Part shown: positions 34,086 to 44,105 of the stretch, piece after piece
Position numbering within the stretch: position 1 is the stretch's first letter
Layout: each line of letters begins with the position of its first letter
NCBI GenBank assembly: GCA_948144175.1
Contig: CANXME010002087.1
Coordinates: 1,423,501 to 1,487,500, forward strand
Length of the DNA stretch: 64,000 nucleotides
Reading direction: 5' to 3'
DNA from: Closterium sp. NIES-65
Taxonomy: Eukaryota; Streptophyta; Zygnematophyceae; Desmidiales; Closteriaceae
Made by a program: the position numbers and the translations under genes
The notes under the pieces: generated by a model
What the model was told of the DNA's origin: nothing
What the model saw: only the letters and a program-made list of their open reading frames with translations
Database searches by the model: none

Positions 34086-34217
34086 TGTCAGAACTTATAG
34101 CTTACTTGTTTCTGTAGGCTATAGTGGGGTATCCCATAGGGGGTACAACCCAATTAGGGTTTCCTATTTGTACTCACTTCGTTCATAGTCATTCCATCCT
34201 CGTTCTTTGTTTTCACA
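34086..34217 (+). repeat. 3' LTR of copia E (132 bp)
   Basis: One A/T difference from the 5' LTR. Followed by target repeat CCCTA. Confidence 0.95.
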
Positions 34218-34222
34218 CCCTA

Positions 34223-34792
34223 TATGGGCTACCCCACTATAGCCTACACAGAACTAACACATACCGTATCCCCCCGGATATACCCCCATGGGGGGCAATA
34301 ATAAAACAGGTTTTTTCATGGGGGTGGGCTTATAATCGAGTAAATTTATAAGCGCCGGCGTTTATAAAATGACATACATATTTTTTTATATCTTTTAACA
34401 CCAAACTGTAGGTCTCGTGCTTGCCTTGTCAATCGAGTCGAAGTTACATGGGATCGTCTGTGAAATTCTCGCGCGCGCTGGGAGATACACCCAATCTGAC
34501 TCACATCCAGCTCCTGATAGGTCCTGCTGACTGGACCCGCATCCAGTGCAGGGTCCGAATGTGAAGGGAACCGAATCTGCAACATATCCGCCTGCTAAAG
34601 TAAAAATCGTTACAGCTTTTTGAACACATTTCAAATTTTAAAGTTTACGTGCGCTTATAATAAAACAAGTTTTTTCAAGGGGTGCGCTTATAATCGAGGA
34701 GGGGATATAAGCGCCATATGCCAATTAGAAGCGCCAGGCGCTTATCCTAGGGTGGCGCTTATATCCGGGGGGAGACGGTATATAGTTTGACA
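34223..34792 (-). repeat. 5' LTR of copia D, outer segments flanking a MITE
   Basis: 34223-34263 and 34781-34792 join, after removing the MITE and one TA, into the LTR outer end. The join differs from D's 3' LTR copy by one base in the rejoined 20 bases. The outermost bases are TTTGACA, giving a TGTCAAA start on the minus strand. Confidence 0.85.
34264..34778. mobile_element. MITE1: 515-bp TA-flanked inverted-repeat element
   Basis: Ends in inverted repeats beginning CCGTATCCCCCCGGATATA (left) and CCGTCTCCCCCCGGATATA (right, complement). Flanked by TA on both sides (34262-34263, 34779-34780), as expected for Tc1/mariner-type insertion. Subterminal CGCTTATAAT and TTATAAGCGC motifs occur in both orientations. 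No transposase is present, so it is non-autonomous. A relative starts at 52665. Confidence 0.85.
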
Positions 34793-35355
34793 TCCTATTA
34801 TGATTAGAGGCAAAGAGGGGTTCCTCACAAAACCTGCCACAATAAGAGTCCACCTACCCATTCAAGAGTCCCGGGGGACCTTTTTACCGGCGTGCATTTT
34901 AGCCGGAACTATACGGTACGTAAAGTGAAGATTATGCTACTCTTTAAAATCAATCTTTTGTAATCAGTCGTCGAGTGCCGTTTTGGAAACACGCAACAAA
35001 AATGAACCTGTGTCATCGTATACCCCGGTGCGTACACACATGTAGAATGAACATTGAACAGGCATCCCATGATGAAAACCCAATTGCCCGATGAAAGTTG
35101 TCTTCCAGCACAGCACAGACGTTTTGGGCATTCTTCCTTCACACGTCATGAATCATGATGTCTCCCTTCACCTCGAAAATGAAAATGATATCCAAAGAAT
35201 GTGACCGTCCATCAAGGCAAAGCAAAGGCTTTACTCGCCCGCCATGTTGGTTGCTGATTTGCAAACATGTCTTGTCTTGTCGCAGCATCTCTGCTTCAGC
35301 ACATTGCAAACAACCGAAAGCCATGTTTCACATCTGTGCGTACCCTCATCTAGGA
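34793..35355. other. Flanking host sequence, no gene seen
   Basis: About 560 bp between copia D and the GH1 3' end. I see no coding, RNA or repeat signal. It should contain the 3' UTR and polyadenylation region of the GH1 copy. Confidence 0.5.
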
Positions 35356-35358
35356 CTA

Positions 35359-35649
<291 letters not shown>

Positions 35650-35779
35650 TCAGCACACACGAGACAACAAGAGCATTCATGCGTGCATGCGTGGAATGGT
35701 CTGAGCATGGATGCCACAGCATGGCAGTGATCGGGTTAGGACCAGGCGGGCGGGAGAGGCTCAACATGCATTTGTTATG

Positions 35780-35940
35780 GTTGCGTCTTCACCTTCCTGC
35801 TCGTTGCGTCTTCACCTTCCTGCTCGTTGCGTCTTCACCTTCCTGCTCGTTGCGTCTTCACCTTCCTGCTCGTTGCGTCTTCACCTTCCTGCTCGTTGCG
35901 TCTTCACCTTCCCGCTCGTTGCGTCTTCACCTTCCCGCTC
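35780..35940. repeat. Minisatellite, 23 bp x 7
   Basis: Exactly seven copies of GTTGCGTCTTCACCTTCCTGC plus TC. The last two share a T-to-C change. It lies in the last intron of the GH1 copy. Confidence 0.95.
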
Positions 35941-36700
35941 GTTTGGATTAGCACTCATCCCTTGAGCAACAGTGGGTGTGGGGCACCAAGCTACAGCAGG
36001 CGTGAAAGAACACAGGGTCACGGGGGTGAACCCACCTAACGACGACGAGTAGGTGGGAATGCGGTGGGGATCATTAGTGACTGCAGAACGTGGAGGCCAC
36101 AGAGTGGCAGTGACTTCAACAAAACTGCTTGGTAGCGCAAGTCAGACCTACATGATGGCGGCGAGAAAGTGGGAGAGGTACGCGTGGTAGTACCACACGC
36201 GGTGTGGGTCACTCGTGGCCACATGGAGTGGCAGCGACTGGTCGTCCTCCTCAACTGGACCTTTCGGGGTGTGCGGAGGTGTAGGGAGGTGTCGGGAGGT
36301 GTGGAGAGGTGTGGAGAAGTGTGGGGGTAGGTGGGATGGCGTGGGGAGGAGTGGAGAGGTTTGAAATTTTTTAGGGTGTGGCTCACTCGTAATCCTCATT
36401 GGGCCCTGCAAGATGGGGGTGTGAGAGCTGAACTGACACACAGTTCTCAAGAGATTCTCATTCTCATCTTAAGGTGACAGGGGACGGCGGTGTGAGACAA
36501 ATAAGGGGACTTATGTGTGAGTGATGGAGCGGAGAGGAGCGAGATGGAACAGTATTTGAGTCGATTCAGAAAACAGACCCATCACACATGGAATGAATCG
36601 AAGGGGCACGCCCAGACCCAGGCAGCAGCAAGGTGGCCTTTGATGGCACCTTCCTTATCTTTGAGGCGACTATTTCTTTTGGAAAGGAGAATCTGGTCAG

Positions 36701-36874
36701 AATGCATGGCATGTGAAATGAGAATGCATGGCATGTGAGATGAGAATGCATGGCATGTGAGATGAGAATGCATGGCACGTGAGATGAGAATGCATGGCAT
36801 TTGAGATGAGAATGCATGGCATGTGAGATGAGAATGCATGGCATGTGAGATGAGAATGCATGGCATGTGAGATG
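36701..36874. repeat. Minisatellite, 22 bp x about 8
   Basis: Unit AATGCATGGCATGTGAGATG plus AG, with single-base variants in some copies. Lies just downstream (minus-strand sense) of the ITEKG exon. Confidence 0.95.
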
Positions 36875-37104
36875 ACACAAGCACAGTACGTACACTGTGA
36901 AACCACAGCACGGCAGTACCCTTTTCTGTGATGTAGATGGGCGGTGCCCCTTCTGAGGTGGTGATGTGCATAAGCAGCTTTTCAAAGCCCCACGGCACCT
37001 CGTACAGCCAGGGTGATGCTGCCTGGCATGGTGCAGTTTGGTGCATGGAGAGGGGGAAATGGGGTGACATGACAGCAGTGAGCAGTTTGGGCGGGACGCC
37101 GCAT

Positions 37105-37185
37105 GTGGTGGTGATGTGTATGAGCAGCGTCTGCAAGCCCCACGGCACCTTGTACGGCCAGGGGGACGCGGCCTGGCGTGATGCA
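37105..37185 (-). pseudogene. Partial duplicate of the GH1 nucleophile exon
   Basis: Reads ASPWPYKVPWGLQTLLIHIT, close to the downstream copy at 36920-37022 (ASPWLYEVPWGFEKLLMHIT). It continues PPKLLTAV where the other has PPIYITEKG, so it lacks the catalytic Glu. A decayed tandem exon copy about 160 bp from its partner. Confidence 0.75.
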
Positions 37186-37186
37186 G

Positions 37187-37262
37187 GTTGGTACATGTGC
37201 ATGGGAACTAGGTTGGCACATGTGCATGGGAACTAGGTTGGCACATGTGCATGGGAACTAGG
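37187..37262. repeat. Minisatellite, 25 bp x 3
   Basis: Three copies of GGCACATGTGCATGGGAACT plus AGGTT, the first and last slightly changed. It abuts the duplicated exon. Confidence 0.85.
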
Positions 37263-37297
37263 ATGTATGCCATGTGGTGCAGCTCCAAGTGGAATAG

Positions 37298-37551
37298 AGT
37301 GAAAAGAAGACACGCCAGAACGTGCCTAGAGTGAAAAGAAGACACGCCAGAACGTGCCTAGAGTGAAAAGAAGACACGCCAGAACGTGCCTAGAGTGAAA
37401 AGAAGACACGCCAGAACGTGCCTAGAGTGAAAAGAAGACACGCCAGAACGTGCCTAGAGTGAAAAGAAGACACGCCAGAACGTGCCTAGAGTGAAAAGAA
37501 GACACGCCAGAACGTGCCTAGAGTGAAAAGAAGACACGCCAGAACGTGCCT
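37298..37551. repeat. Minisatellite, 32 bp x 8, no variants seen
   Basis: Eight copies of a unit starting AGTGAAAAGAAGACACGCCA. I see no variation between copies, which suggests a recent expansion or homogenisation. GH1 intron. Confidence 0.95.
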
Positions 37552-37920
37552 TCCTGCCAAAGTTAGGGGGCTTCAAGAATGAGGATGAGACGGGAGGAAA
37601 GGAGGGGAGGGAGAGGAGAGGCGAGGATGGGAGAGGAGAGGAATCACCAGCTGGCCAATCAGGCGGCCATCATGTTCAGCTGCCATGTGATTGCAGTGCG
37701 ATGCGTGGAAGAATGAAGAGTAGAGGAATGGCATGGAGGAGCATCACGTGGGCATGCCATGAGTTGTGCGATGCATGCATGGAAGGGGGCCACGCACAGG
37801 TAGAGACAGACACAAGTCATGGTCGAGAGAGAAGATTACGACGGAGCACAGTGGAAATGAAACGGGAAGACAATGAAATTTAGGAGAGACCAGTCACAAC
37901 GAAGCAATGAAGGCTCACAC

Positions 37921-38055
37921 CATGACCAGTAACATGCTCACACCATGATCAATAACATGCTCACACCATGAACAGTAACATGCTCACACCATGAACACTA
38001 ACATGCTCACACCATGAACACTAACATGCTCACACCATGAACAGTAACATGCTGA
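37921..38055. repeat. Minisatellite, 23 bp x 6, covering a 5' splice site
   Basis: Unit CATGAACAGTAACATGCTCA plus CAC. On the minus strand every unit carries TTCATG/GTGTGAG, the candidate donor of the exon with NHYTSRY, so the donor itself is repeated. Confidence 0.9.
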
Positions 38056-38819
38056 TCATCAAAGTAGCTCGACAGCTTGCCTTTATCTTTACCCCCCTGC
38101 GCATGGGCATGTGCATTGTACCCGTCCTCGCTGGGGTCTGCATGTGAAATGTATCTGGACGTGTAGTGGTTGAGGCCCACAAAATTCACACTGCCTTTAA
38201 GCGAGGCAGCTTGTGAGGGGGAGGAGGGCCCACGTAGTGGTGCATGGCGGGTGCATAGGTGCCAAAGAATATGGGGTGCGGCAGCCTGAGGAGGGAGGGA
38301 TGAGAGACTGGAGATTGGGGGGAAATGGGCAAGGTAGAAAGAAGGGAATGGGTAAGGTTACGACGCGACTGTCATGTGGTACGTGGGTGAACGATTAGGC
38401 ACACACGGGGTCTAATAGGAAGCAGGCACGCAAGAGGGTGGAAGAAGACAAGCGGAGCCACCCACCATCCGAGGCTGAACTGGATGCGCCTATCAGCAGC
38501 TGCCACGTCATCAGGGTGCTGTGAGAAAGGCTCTGCCCATTCGCTGTCCACGGGGATGCCGATTTATCCTCCCTGCTGAGGCTGGTGGGCAATGAGGTAC
38601 CTTGGCCTGGCAATACAGGGTGAGGGAAGAAAAGGCAGAGGGAGAGAGAGAGGGAGAGGGAAGAAAAAGATTCCATTACGAAGATGGAATGGGGTGGTCA
38701 AATGGGAGTCGAGCAACAAAAAGATTCTTCCAGCCGGGGTTTCATGTTGAGGGCTCTGTGCATGGAGAAGTTTGATGGCTTGTTGCTCACCCACAACAGC
38801 TTCTCCAGCATACCAGCAG

Positions 38820-39000
38820 CAGTAACCCCCGAGACACCGACGTAAAAAGATCTCCTGTTACAGTCTGTACGAGCAGCCCACCCACCTACCTGTAACCCTC
38901 TCCCGTAGCAATCCACAGCAACACCCAACACATCTGCCTGGATACTCACTCTCCTCTGCGAATCATCAGTCTCCGATCTACCTACCTGAAACTCCCTCCT
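38820..39000 (-). repeat. Threefold degenerate repeat of the TFNEP-exon end and donor
   Basis: Reading from the exon, GTCGACTGCTACAGG..TTTCAGGTAGGTAG is followed by two diverged copies. They translate as [22 protein letters not shown] and [11 protein letters not shown]. The first two keep CAG/GTAGGT; the third is changed at the junction. Confidence 0.7.
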
Positions 39001-39289
39001 GTAGCAGTCGACAGCAGCAGCGTGAGCCAGCAGCATGTGGTGCACCACCACATACGGCTCCACCGCCCCATCGCCCTCCGCACAGCACTGCCGGTCGGAG
39101 CAGCGCCCGGGCGCAAAGTCCCCCACGGCGTAGCCCTTGGTGGCAAAGGTGTAGGGCTCGTTGAATGTGAGCCAGTAGGGCACTCTGTCGCCGAAGAGAG
39201 AGAAGCAGAGCCGTGCATATTCCCTGAATGCACCACTGGAGGGGAGAGCGGAGCGGAGAGGCAGGACAACAGTTGAGTGCAAATCTCAA

Positions 39290-39700
39290 ATTCGCCCATG
39301 GCATAGCCCCTGGTGGCAAAGGTGTAGGGCTCGTTGAAGGTGAGCAAGTGAGACACCCTGTCTCTGAAGAGAGAGAAGCAGAGTCGTGCATATTCCCTAA
39401 ATGCAGAGCTGCAGTGGGGGACGGGGGAGGGGTGAGAGGTTGGGTGAGGGGGAAGGGCAGACAGCAGGGAGCTAAGTCCCACAGTGTAGCCCTTGGTGGC
39501 GAAGGTATAGCCCTTGAGCGTGAGCCAGTGAGACACTCGGTGGCCGAAGAGGGAGAAGCAGTGCAGATTCTGTGAAAGCGGGGCTGGGATGGGGGACAAG
39601 GGGTGGGATGAAGGGAAATGTGAGATCGTTGGGTGCAACTTCTTCATGGCATGGCCCTTGGTGGCGAGGCTTGTTGAAAGTGGGATGCGGAGCAGGGCAG
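39290..39700 (-). pseudogene. Decayed tandem copies of the GH1 TFNEP exon
   Basis: Upstream of the functional-looking exon (39235-38986) are two or three partial copies. 39408-39290 reads [33 protein letters not shown]. About 39575-39480 reads [25 protein letters not shown], with NEP lost. A shorter piece near 39650 reads ATKGHAM. The first copy has a splice acceptor in the same phase as the real exon but no donor, so splicing it in would break the protein. Confidence 0.8.
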
Positions 39701-39862
39701 ACAGCAGGTAGTAGATTGTTGGCAAGAAAGTGGGGCTCGTTGAGTGAGTATCCGTGGGGCACTTAGCAAGAGAAGCTTCACGTAGCAAGAGAAGCAGGGC
39801 ACGGCATTATTTCTGAATACAAGGTTGTACGGTTGTTGAAGACACATTGGTTGAAGAAAGAG

Positions 39863-39964
39863 GGGCATGCAGGGTGAGGGAAACAAGAGAGGCATGCAGG
39901 GTGAGGGAAACAAGAGAGGCATGCAGGGTGAGGGAAACAAGAGAGGCATGCAGGGTGAGGGAAA
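39863..39964. repeat. Minisatellite, 27 bp x about 4
   Basis: Unit AGGCATGCAGGGTGAGGGAA plus ACAAGAG. Pyrimidine-rich on the coding strand, inside the intron before the TFNEP exon. Confidence 0.92.
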
Positions 39965-42122
39965 AGTTGGGGAATTCTTGCACGCTGAGGTGCCGTGCCT
40001 CAGACATTGTTGCACGGGGAAAAAATTGACTGCAGGGATGAGAGCAAAGGCAGCATAATGCTCGAACCATCACCATGAACCGAGGCAGCAGCATTAGCTC
40101 CGTTGACACTGTCAAGCACAGCATAACCATGGGCACACCCGCCCTCACTCACACGACCTGCTCGCCTCTGAATCCTCCAAACTCCTCCTCCAGTGCCTGT
40201 GGCAGGTGCCAGTGGAAGAGCGTCACACACGGCGTGATGCCTGTGCAAGAGGGGAACCGGGGGATGGGAGGGGAAGGGGCAGGGGGGGGGAGTGGGGTGG
40301 TGGAGGAGGGATGAGGCAGCAGAAAGCTCAAGGAGCGTAATGAGGGCCCAGGCGACTTTGTTGTTGCCTGGAAGAACAAGCTTCTGCAGCCAGGATACGG
40401 CTTTCGAATCCTAGAACCACCCCCTCCTCCTTCCCCCCATTGGGGGGTCAGTCGTAGTAGTTCCCACCCTCCTGGTTCATGGTAGGTATGATGCTCTGCT
40501 GTCCTGCTGTGCTTCATATACCAAGGACGGAGAGAAGGAGATGTGCAGAGCTGTGCAAAGTGGTGCAATGAGGTGCAGCGCAGTTGCAATCGGTGACCCA
40601 CCGTTATGAAGCAAGCAGTGGATGAGGCGGTTGTAATACTCCACGCCCTCCTGGTTCACTGGCTGCCGCCCAGCTGTGAGCCAATGAGAGCAGGCACAGA
40701 GAGAAACAGAACGGAAGAATATAGCCAGGAGAAGTGCGATGGTTGTACGAATTGAACCAAATGTGATGGCGTGTTGTCTGCGAAGATCAGAGCCATGTGC
40801 AGGCGGGTACGAAGAGGGGACTTTAATGCTCATGATTATGCAGTTAGATAAGACAACAGCAAGCATGAGAACGAGGTGCATGTCTCTAGGAGTTTGCAAG
40901 ACATGGTCTTTCACACTGAATGATTCTTCTTGTGCCTCACACGGAGTGTGTTGTGGATGGTTCAGGGCATGGGCAAGGAGACGCGCACAGCACATTGTGG
41001 TGGAGCACACAGGGCAGGGAAAGGGGACGCACACGGGAGGATGAACGGACAGCTATTGGAGACGCAGTACGGTTGTGTGAGAATACCCAGAGTCGTCTTA
41101 TTTTGGCGAGTCAGAGATCAACAATGGCTGACGCACATGGAAGGATGCGGGGCCAGCTGATGGAGAGGCGGTACGCTGAGAAGCCCAGATGCCTCGTCCT
41201 CCTGCATGCACACACGCACGCATGGGAAGGAGGGGAGGGATGTGGAGTGTGGAGTGCAGAGAGCACGGGAGGCGGACATACAAGGGAGGCTGCAGAATCC
41301 ATGCACTAGTAATGAGCTTGAAGCTCTTTAAGTAGATCTAGGATGAGCAAGGAATGGATGGGAAGGAGAATCGGGGGCAATCACTGTGGATTGGGGGTAA
41401 TCCCAAAGCAATCTCCAATTGGTGGGTAGGGGATTGCTTGGAGATCACATTTGGGTTTGGTTGGGATGTAGGTGTACACCCAACCAAACACAAAGTGCAA
41501 ACTACACTACACTACGACATAGAAAGTGCAAGTACAGAATGTGAGATTGAGGGCTAACACTAACAGCCCAGGTGCCTCAGAAGTGCCACGTCCTCCTGCA
41601 CGATGTGTCGCGGTGAGGTCTGAGGTGTGAGGTGTGAGGTGTGAGGCAACTGGCTAGCCACAAACAGTAGCGAATATGCCTTCGGAAATGGTGCTTCGAA
41701 CAAGCAGCAGGAAGATACAACGGTGCATTAAACAGATACAACGGTGCATTAAACAGATACAGCGGCGCAGGAGGGTGTTGGTGGAGTGGCGTTGATTGGG
41801 TGGAGGTGGAGGGGCATGGCACGCACCTCGTATCGGTGGTATTGATCGCACGCCACATCACCCGTGTCCCCGTTGTGCGTCCTTCCTGTTCCACACAGGT
41901 TCTCAGCACACAGGTTCACAGCACACAGGTTCGTAGCACACAAGCACTAAATCATATGAATGTGTTCTCAAACATACTCACACATGCTCGCACATGCTCA
42001 CACATACTTACACATACTCACACAAACTCACACATGCTCGCACACGTAACATCGACATTTGGTGTGTGCCATAATCTCTATGCAGATTGGTAAGACTCTG
42101 CTGCATTAAAAAATGTACAGTA

Positions 42123-42158
42123 CCTGGCGTGCTACAGTACCTGGCGTGTGGGCAAACA
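42123..42158 (-). repeat. Tandem 18-bp duplication of a splice donor in GH1 exon 2
   Basis: On the minus strand ACGCCAG/GTACTGTAGC occurs twice, 18 bp apart, giving two identical donor sites. Use of the second would add six codons (GTVARQ-like) without shifting the frame. Confidence 0.75.
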
Positions 42159-42222
42159 CGTCCCAAATGCTGGCGCCTCGCCCTCCTTCCTGCGCTGCTC
42201 CCTACACCTGCGTACTCGGGGA

Positions 42223-42496
42223 AGGTGTGGGAAAGGGGGGCAGCGAAGAGTAAGGTGTGGGAAAGGGGGGCAGCGAAGAGTAAGGTGTGGGAAAGGGGGG
42301 CAGCGAAGAGTAAGGTGTGGGAAAGGGGGGCAGCGAAGAATAAGGTGTGGGAAAGGGGGGCAGCGAAGAGTAAGGTGTGGGGGCAGCGAAGAGTAAGGTG
42401 TGGGAAAGGGGGGCAGCGAAGAGTAAGGTGTGGGAAAGGGGGGCAGCGAAGAGCAAGGTGTGGGAAAGGGGGGCAGCGAAGAGAGCAAGGTGTGGT
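42223..42496. repeat. Minisatellite, 30 bp x about 9
   Basis: Unit GTGTGGGAAAGGGGGGCAGC plus GAAGAGTAAG. One copy lacks about nine bases. On the GH1 strand it is a long pyrimidine-rich tract just upstream of the exon 2 acceptor. Confidence 0.95.
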
Positions 42497-43189
42497 CGCT
42501 CCTCCCTTGCGTGCGCTCGCTCCACGTGTCATCCACTCTCCACAACTTGCCCCCTCCCGTGCAACCAGAGGAGCATGGAGCATGCGTGCATTCGCGTGCA
42601 TGTGTGCGCACATATCATGCATGAGGGCCGGGCAGCTACACCTGAGGTGACACTTGTCCCGCAACCCATGTTGCTTCCACACCGCCCGCTGCTTTGGGCT
42701 GTGAGTCTGTGACCTGACGTGAGATCGCTTATGTAACGCCCAGCGTTTCCATGTGGAGAGCTCCGGTCCGCACCTTGTAGCCCTCTCTCGCTGCCCTACG
42801 CCCTCTCTTGCCGCCCTACACCTCACTTCGTCATCCTCTTCAACTTTCCCCCCTGCCTCACACACCACCAAAGCCCTCCCCTCCCACCCCCATATTCCTC
42901 CTCCCCTCCTCCTCCCCCCCATTCCTCCCCCCCCTCTCCTCTTTCCCCCAACCCCAAAGGCGCGACTGGTAACCAGCCGTGGCCCCTGCTAATCACCAAC
43001 AAGCCTGGCCTCCCTCCTTCCCCCTACACTCTCCCATCGCCCGCGTCTCCTCCTCTTCCCCCCCATGCTTCCCCTTGACCCCCCCACCTGGTATGCGGCC
43101 GTGACGGTGCCAAACAGGAATCCTGGTGGAAACATCCGCAGCGCTCCCCGAGCGCCCTCCTCCGCATCCCCGCGCGGATCATTCTCCAC

Positions 43190-44055
43190 GTTCCCCGCAA
43201 GTCTCTCCGCCCGCGCGTCCTCCGCGCGGATTGGCAGCGCTTTCCCGCGCGCGACGGCACTGCAAGCGTGTCCGCGAAGCGCCAGTGGCGACAGCTGCTG
43301 CGCGTCGCGCTAAACTCGAGGCGGCGTGAATTCAGGGGCGTGCTGAGGGATATGCGGCCGTTTCGCGGAACGTCAGAGCGGGATCGCCGCACAGTCCCAC
43401 TCCTGGACCCGAGAGCGAGACTCTGCGCGAACCTTGCCGCGGAACACGGCGCGTATCATGGCGCGAAGGAGAGGAGGGGAGAGCGAGCGGAAGCGAACGG
43501 CGGCAGAACAAGGCTGGTTGTTGAGTCCCGTTATCGTGTGATTCGTTGCACTGGTACAAGCTGCCCCGGTATAAACACTGAAAGCCATGAGTTGCATTGG
43601 TCAGTGGCAAATTCACCCCATTTTCCCCTGGAAGGTTGGGTTGCAAGAGCTCTGGCGAGATGTGGTGACCATTGTTTGCCAAATTTGAGAAACCCGCCTC
43701 CTCGCCAACAAATCAGATCTCACGATGCTGTGGCGACATTGACAAACAGGGTTACCACGAAAGTTGAACAAGAATTCTAATAAACACGCCCTAAAAAAAA
43801 TGCTTCAACGCTGGGTCGTGAAACCGAGAACTCGGCTACTATATCTGGGCAAAAAATGCACAAACCCGGACACTTGCCCGGTGGTCATCCTGGTTTTCCT
43901 TGCCCGGTGGTCATCCTGGTTTTCCTTGCCCGGTAAACATCCTGCGAAGGATAGGCCCGGCCTGATGCGTCTAGCCAAATGCCGAGAATGATAAATGGGG
44001 GAAGCCTTGCCGGTCCCAGCAGTCATACACAGTCACCCCACACAGCGGAAGCCAT
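43190..44055. other. Divergent intergenic region between GH1 and phytocyanin genes
   Basis: About 870 bp separating two genes that point away from each other, so both promoters should lie here. I see no clear TATA box. A 26-bp unit (TTGCCCGGTGGTCATCCTGG plus TTTTCC) is repeated about 2.5 times at 43873-43935. Short open frames here look accidental, though a missing 5' exon of the GH1 copy could be present. Confidence 0.5.
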
Positions 44056-44074
44056 ATGGCTCGTCTCCCCCTCG

Positions 44075-44105
<31 letters not shown>

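Larger units (their letters stand above)
26875..34217 (+). mobile_element. Copia element E, complete and apparently intact
   Basis: 7,343 bp with 132-bp LTRs that differ at one position, perfect 5-bp target repeats (CCCTA), a near-consensus primer site, an uninterrupted 1,969-residue Gag-Pol frame and an intact polypurine hairpin. It lies inside the 5' LTR of D. This is the reference copy for reading damage in A, B, C, D and F. It could be autonomous. Confidence 0.95.
20646..34792 (-). mobile_element. Copia element D, outermost element of the nest
   Basis: The minus-strand element into which B, E and a MITE were inserted. Its own sequence is 20646-26874, 34223-34263 and 34781-34792. It lacks the Gag N-terminal region and has mutated catalytic residues in integrase and RT, so it is an old dead copy. 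Its right flank starts TCCTA (34793-34797); the matching left repeat would lie outside the window. Confidence 0.88.

Noticed and set aside
36701..37551. Regular repeats of 22-32 bp resembling a CRISPR array
   Set aside because: Units are directly adjacent with no unique spacers, in a eukaryotic intron. They are minisatellites.
42132..42611. Repetitive SLPPFPTPYS protein on the minus strand
   Set aside because: It is a translation of the 30-bp minisatellite in a GH1 intron (unit length divisible by three keeps the frame open).
43136..43320. An N-terminal extension of the GH1 protein upstream of Met 43135
   Set aside because: The frame stays open to about 43300 but has no ATG, and its composition (Arg/Ala-rich) follows local GC content. 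An upstream exon is possible but not visible.
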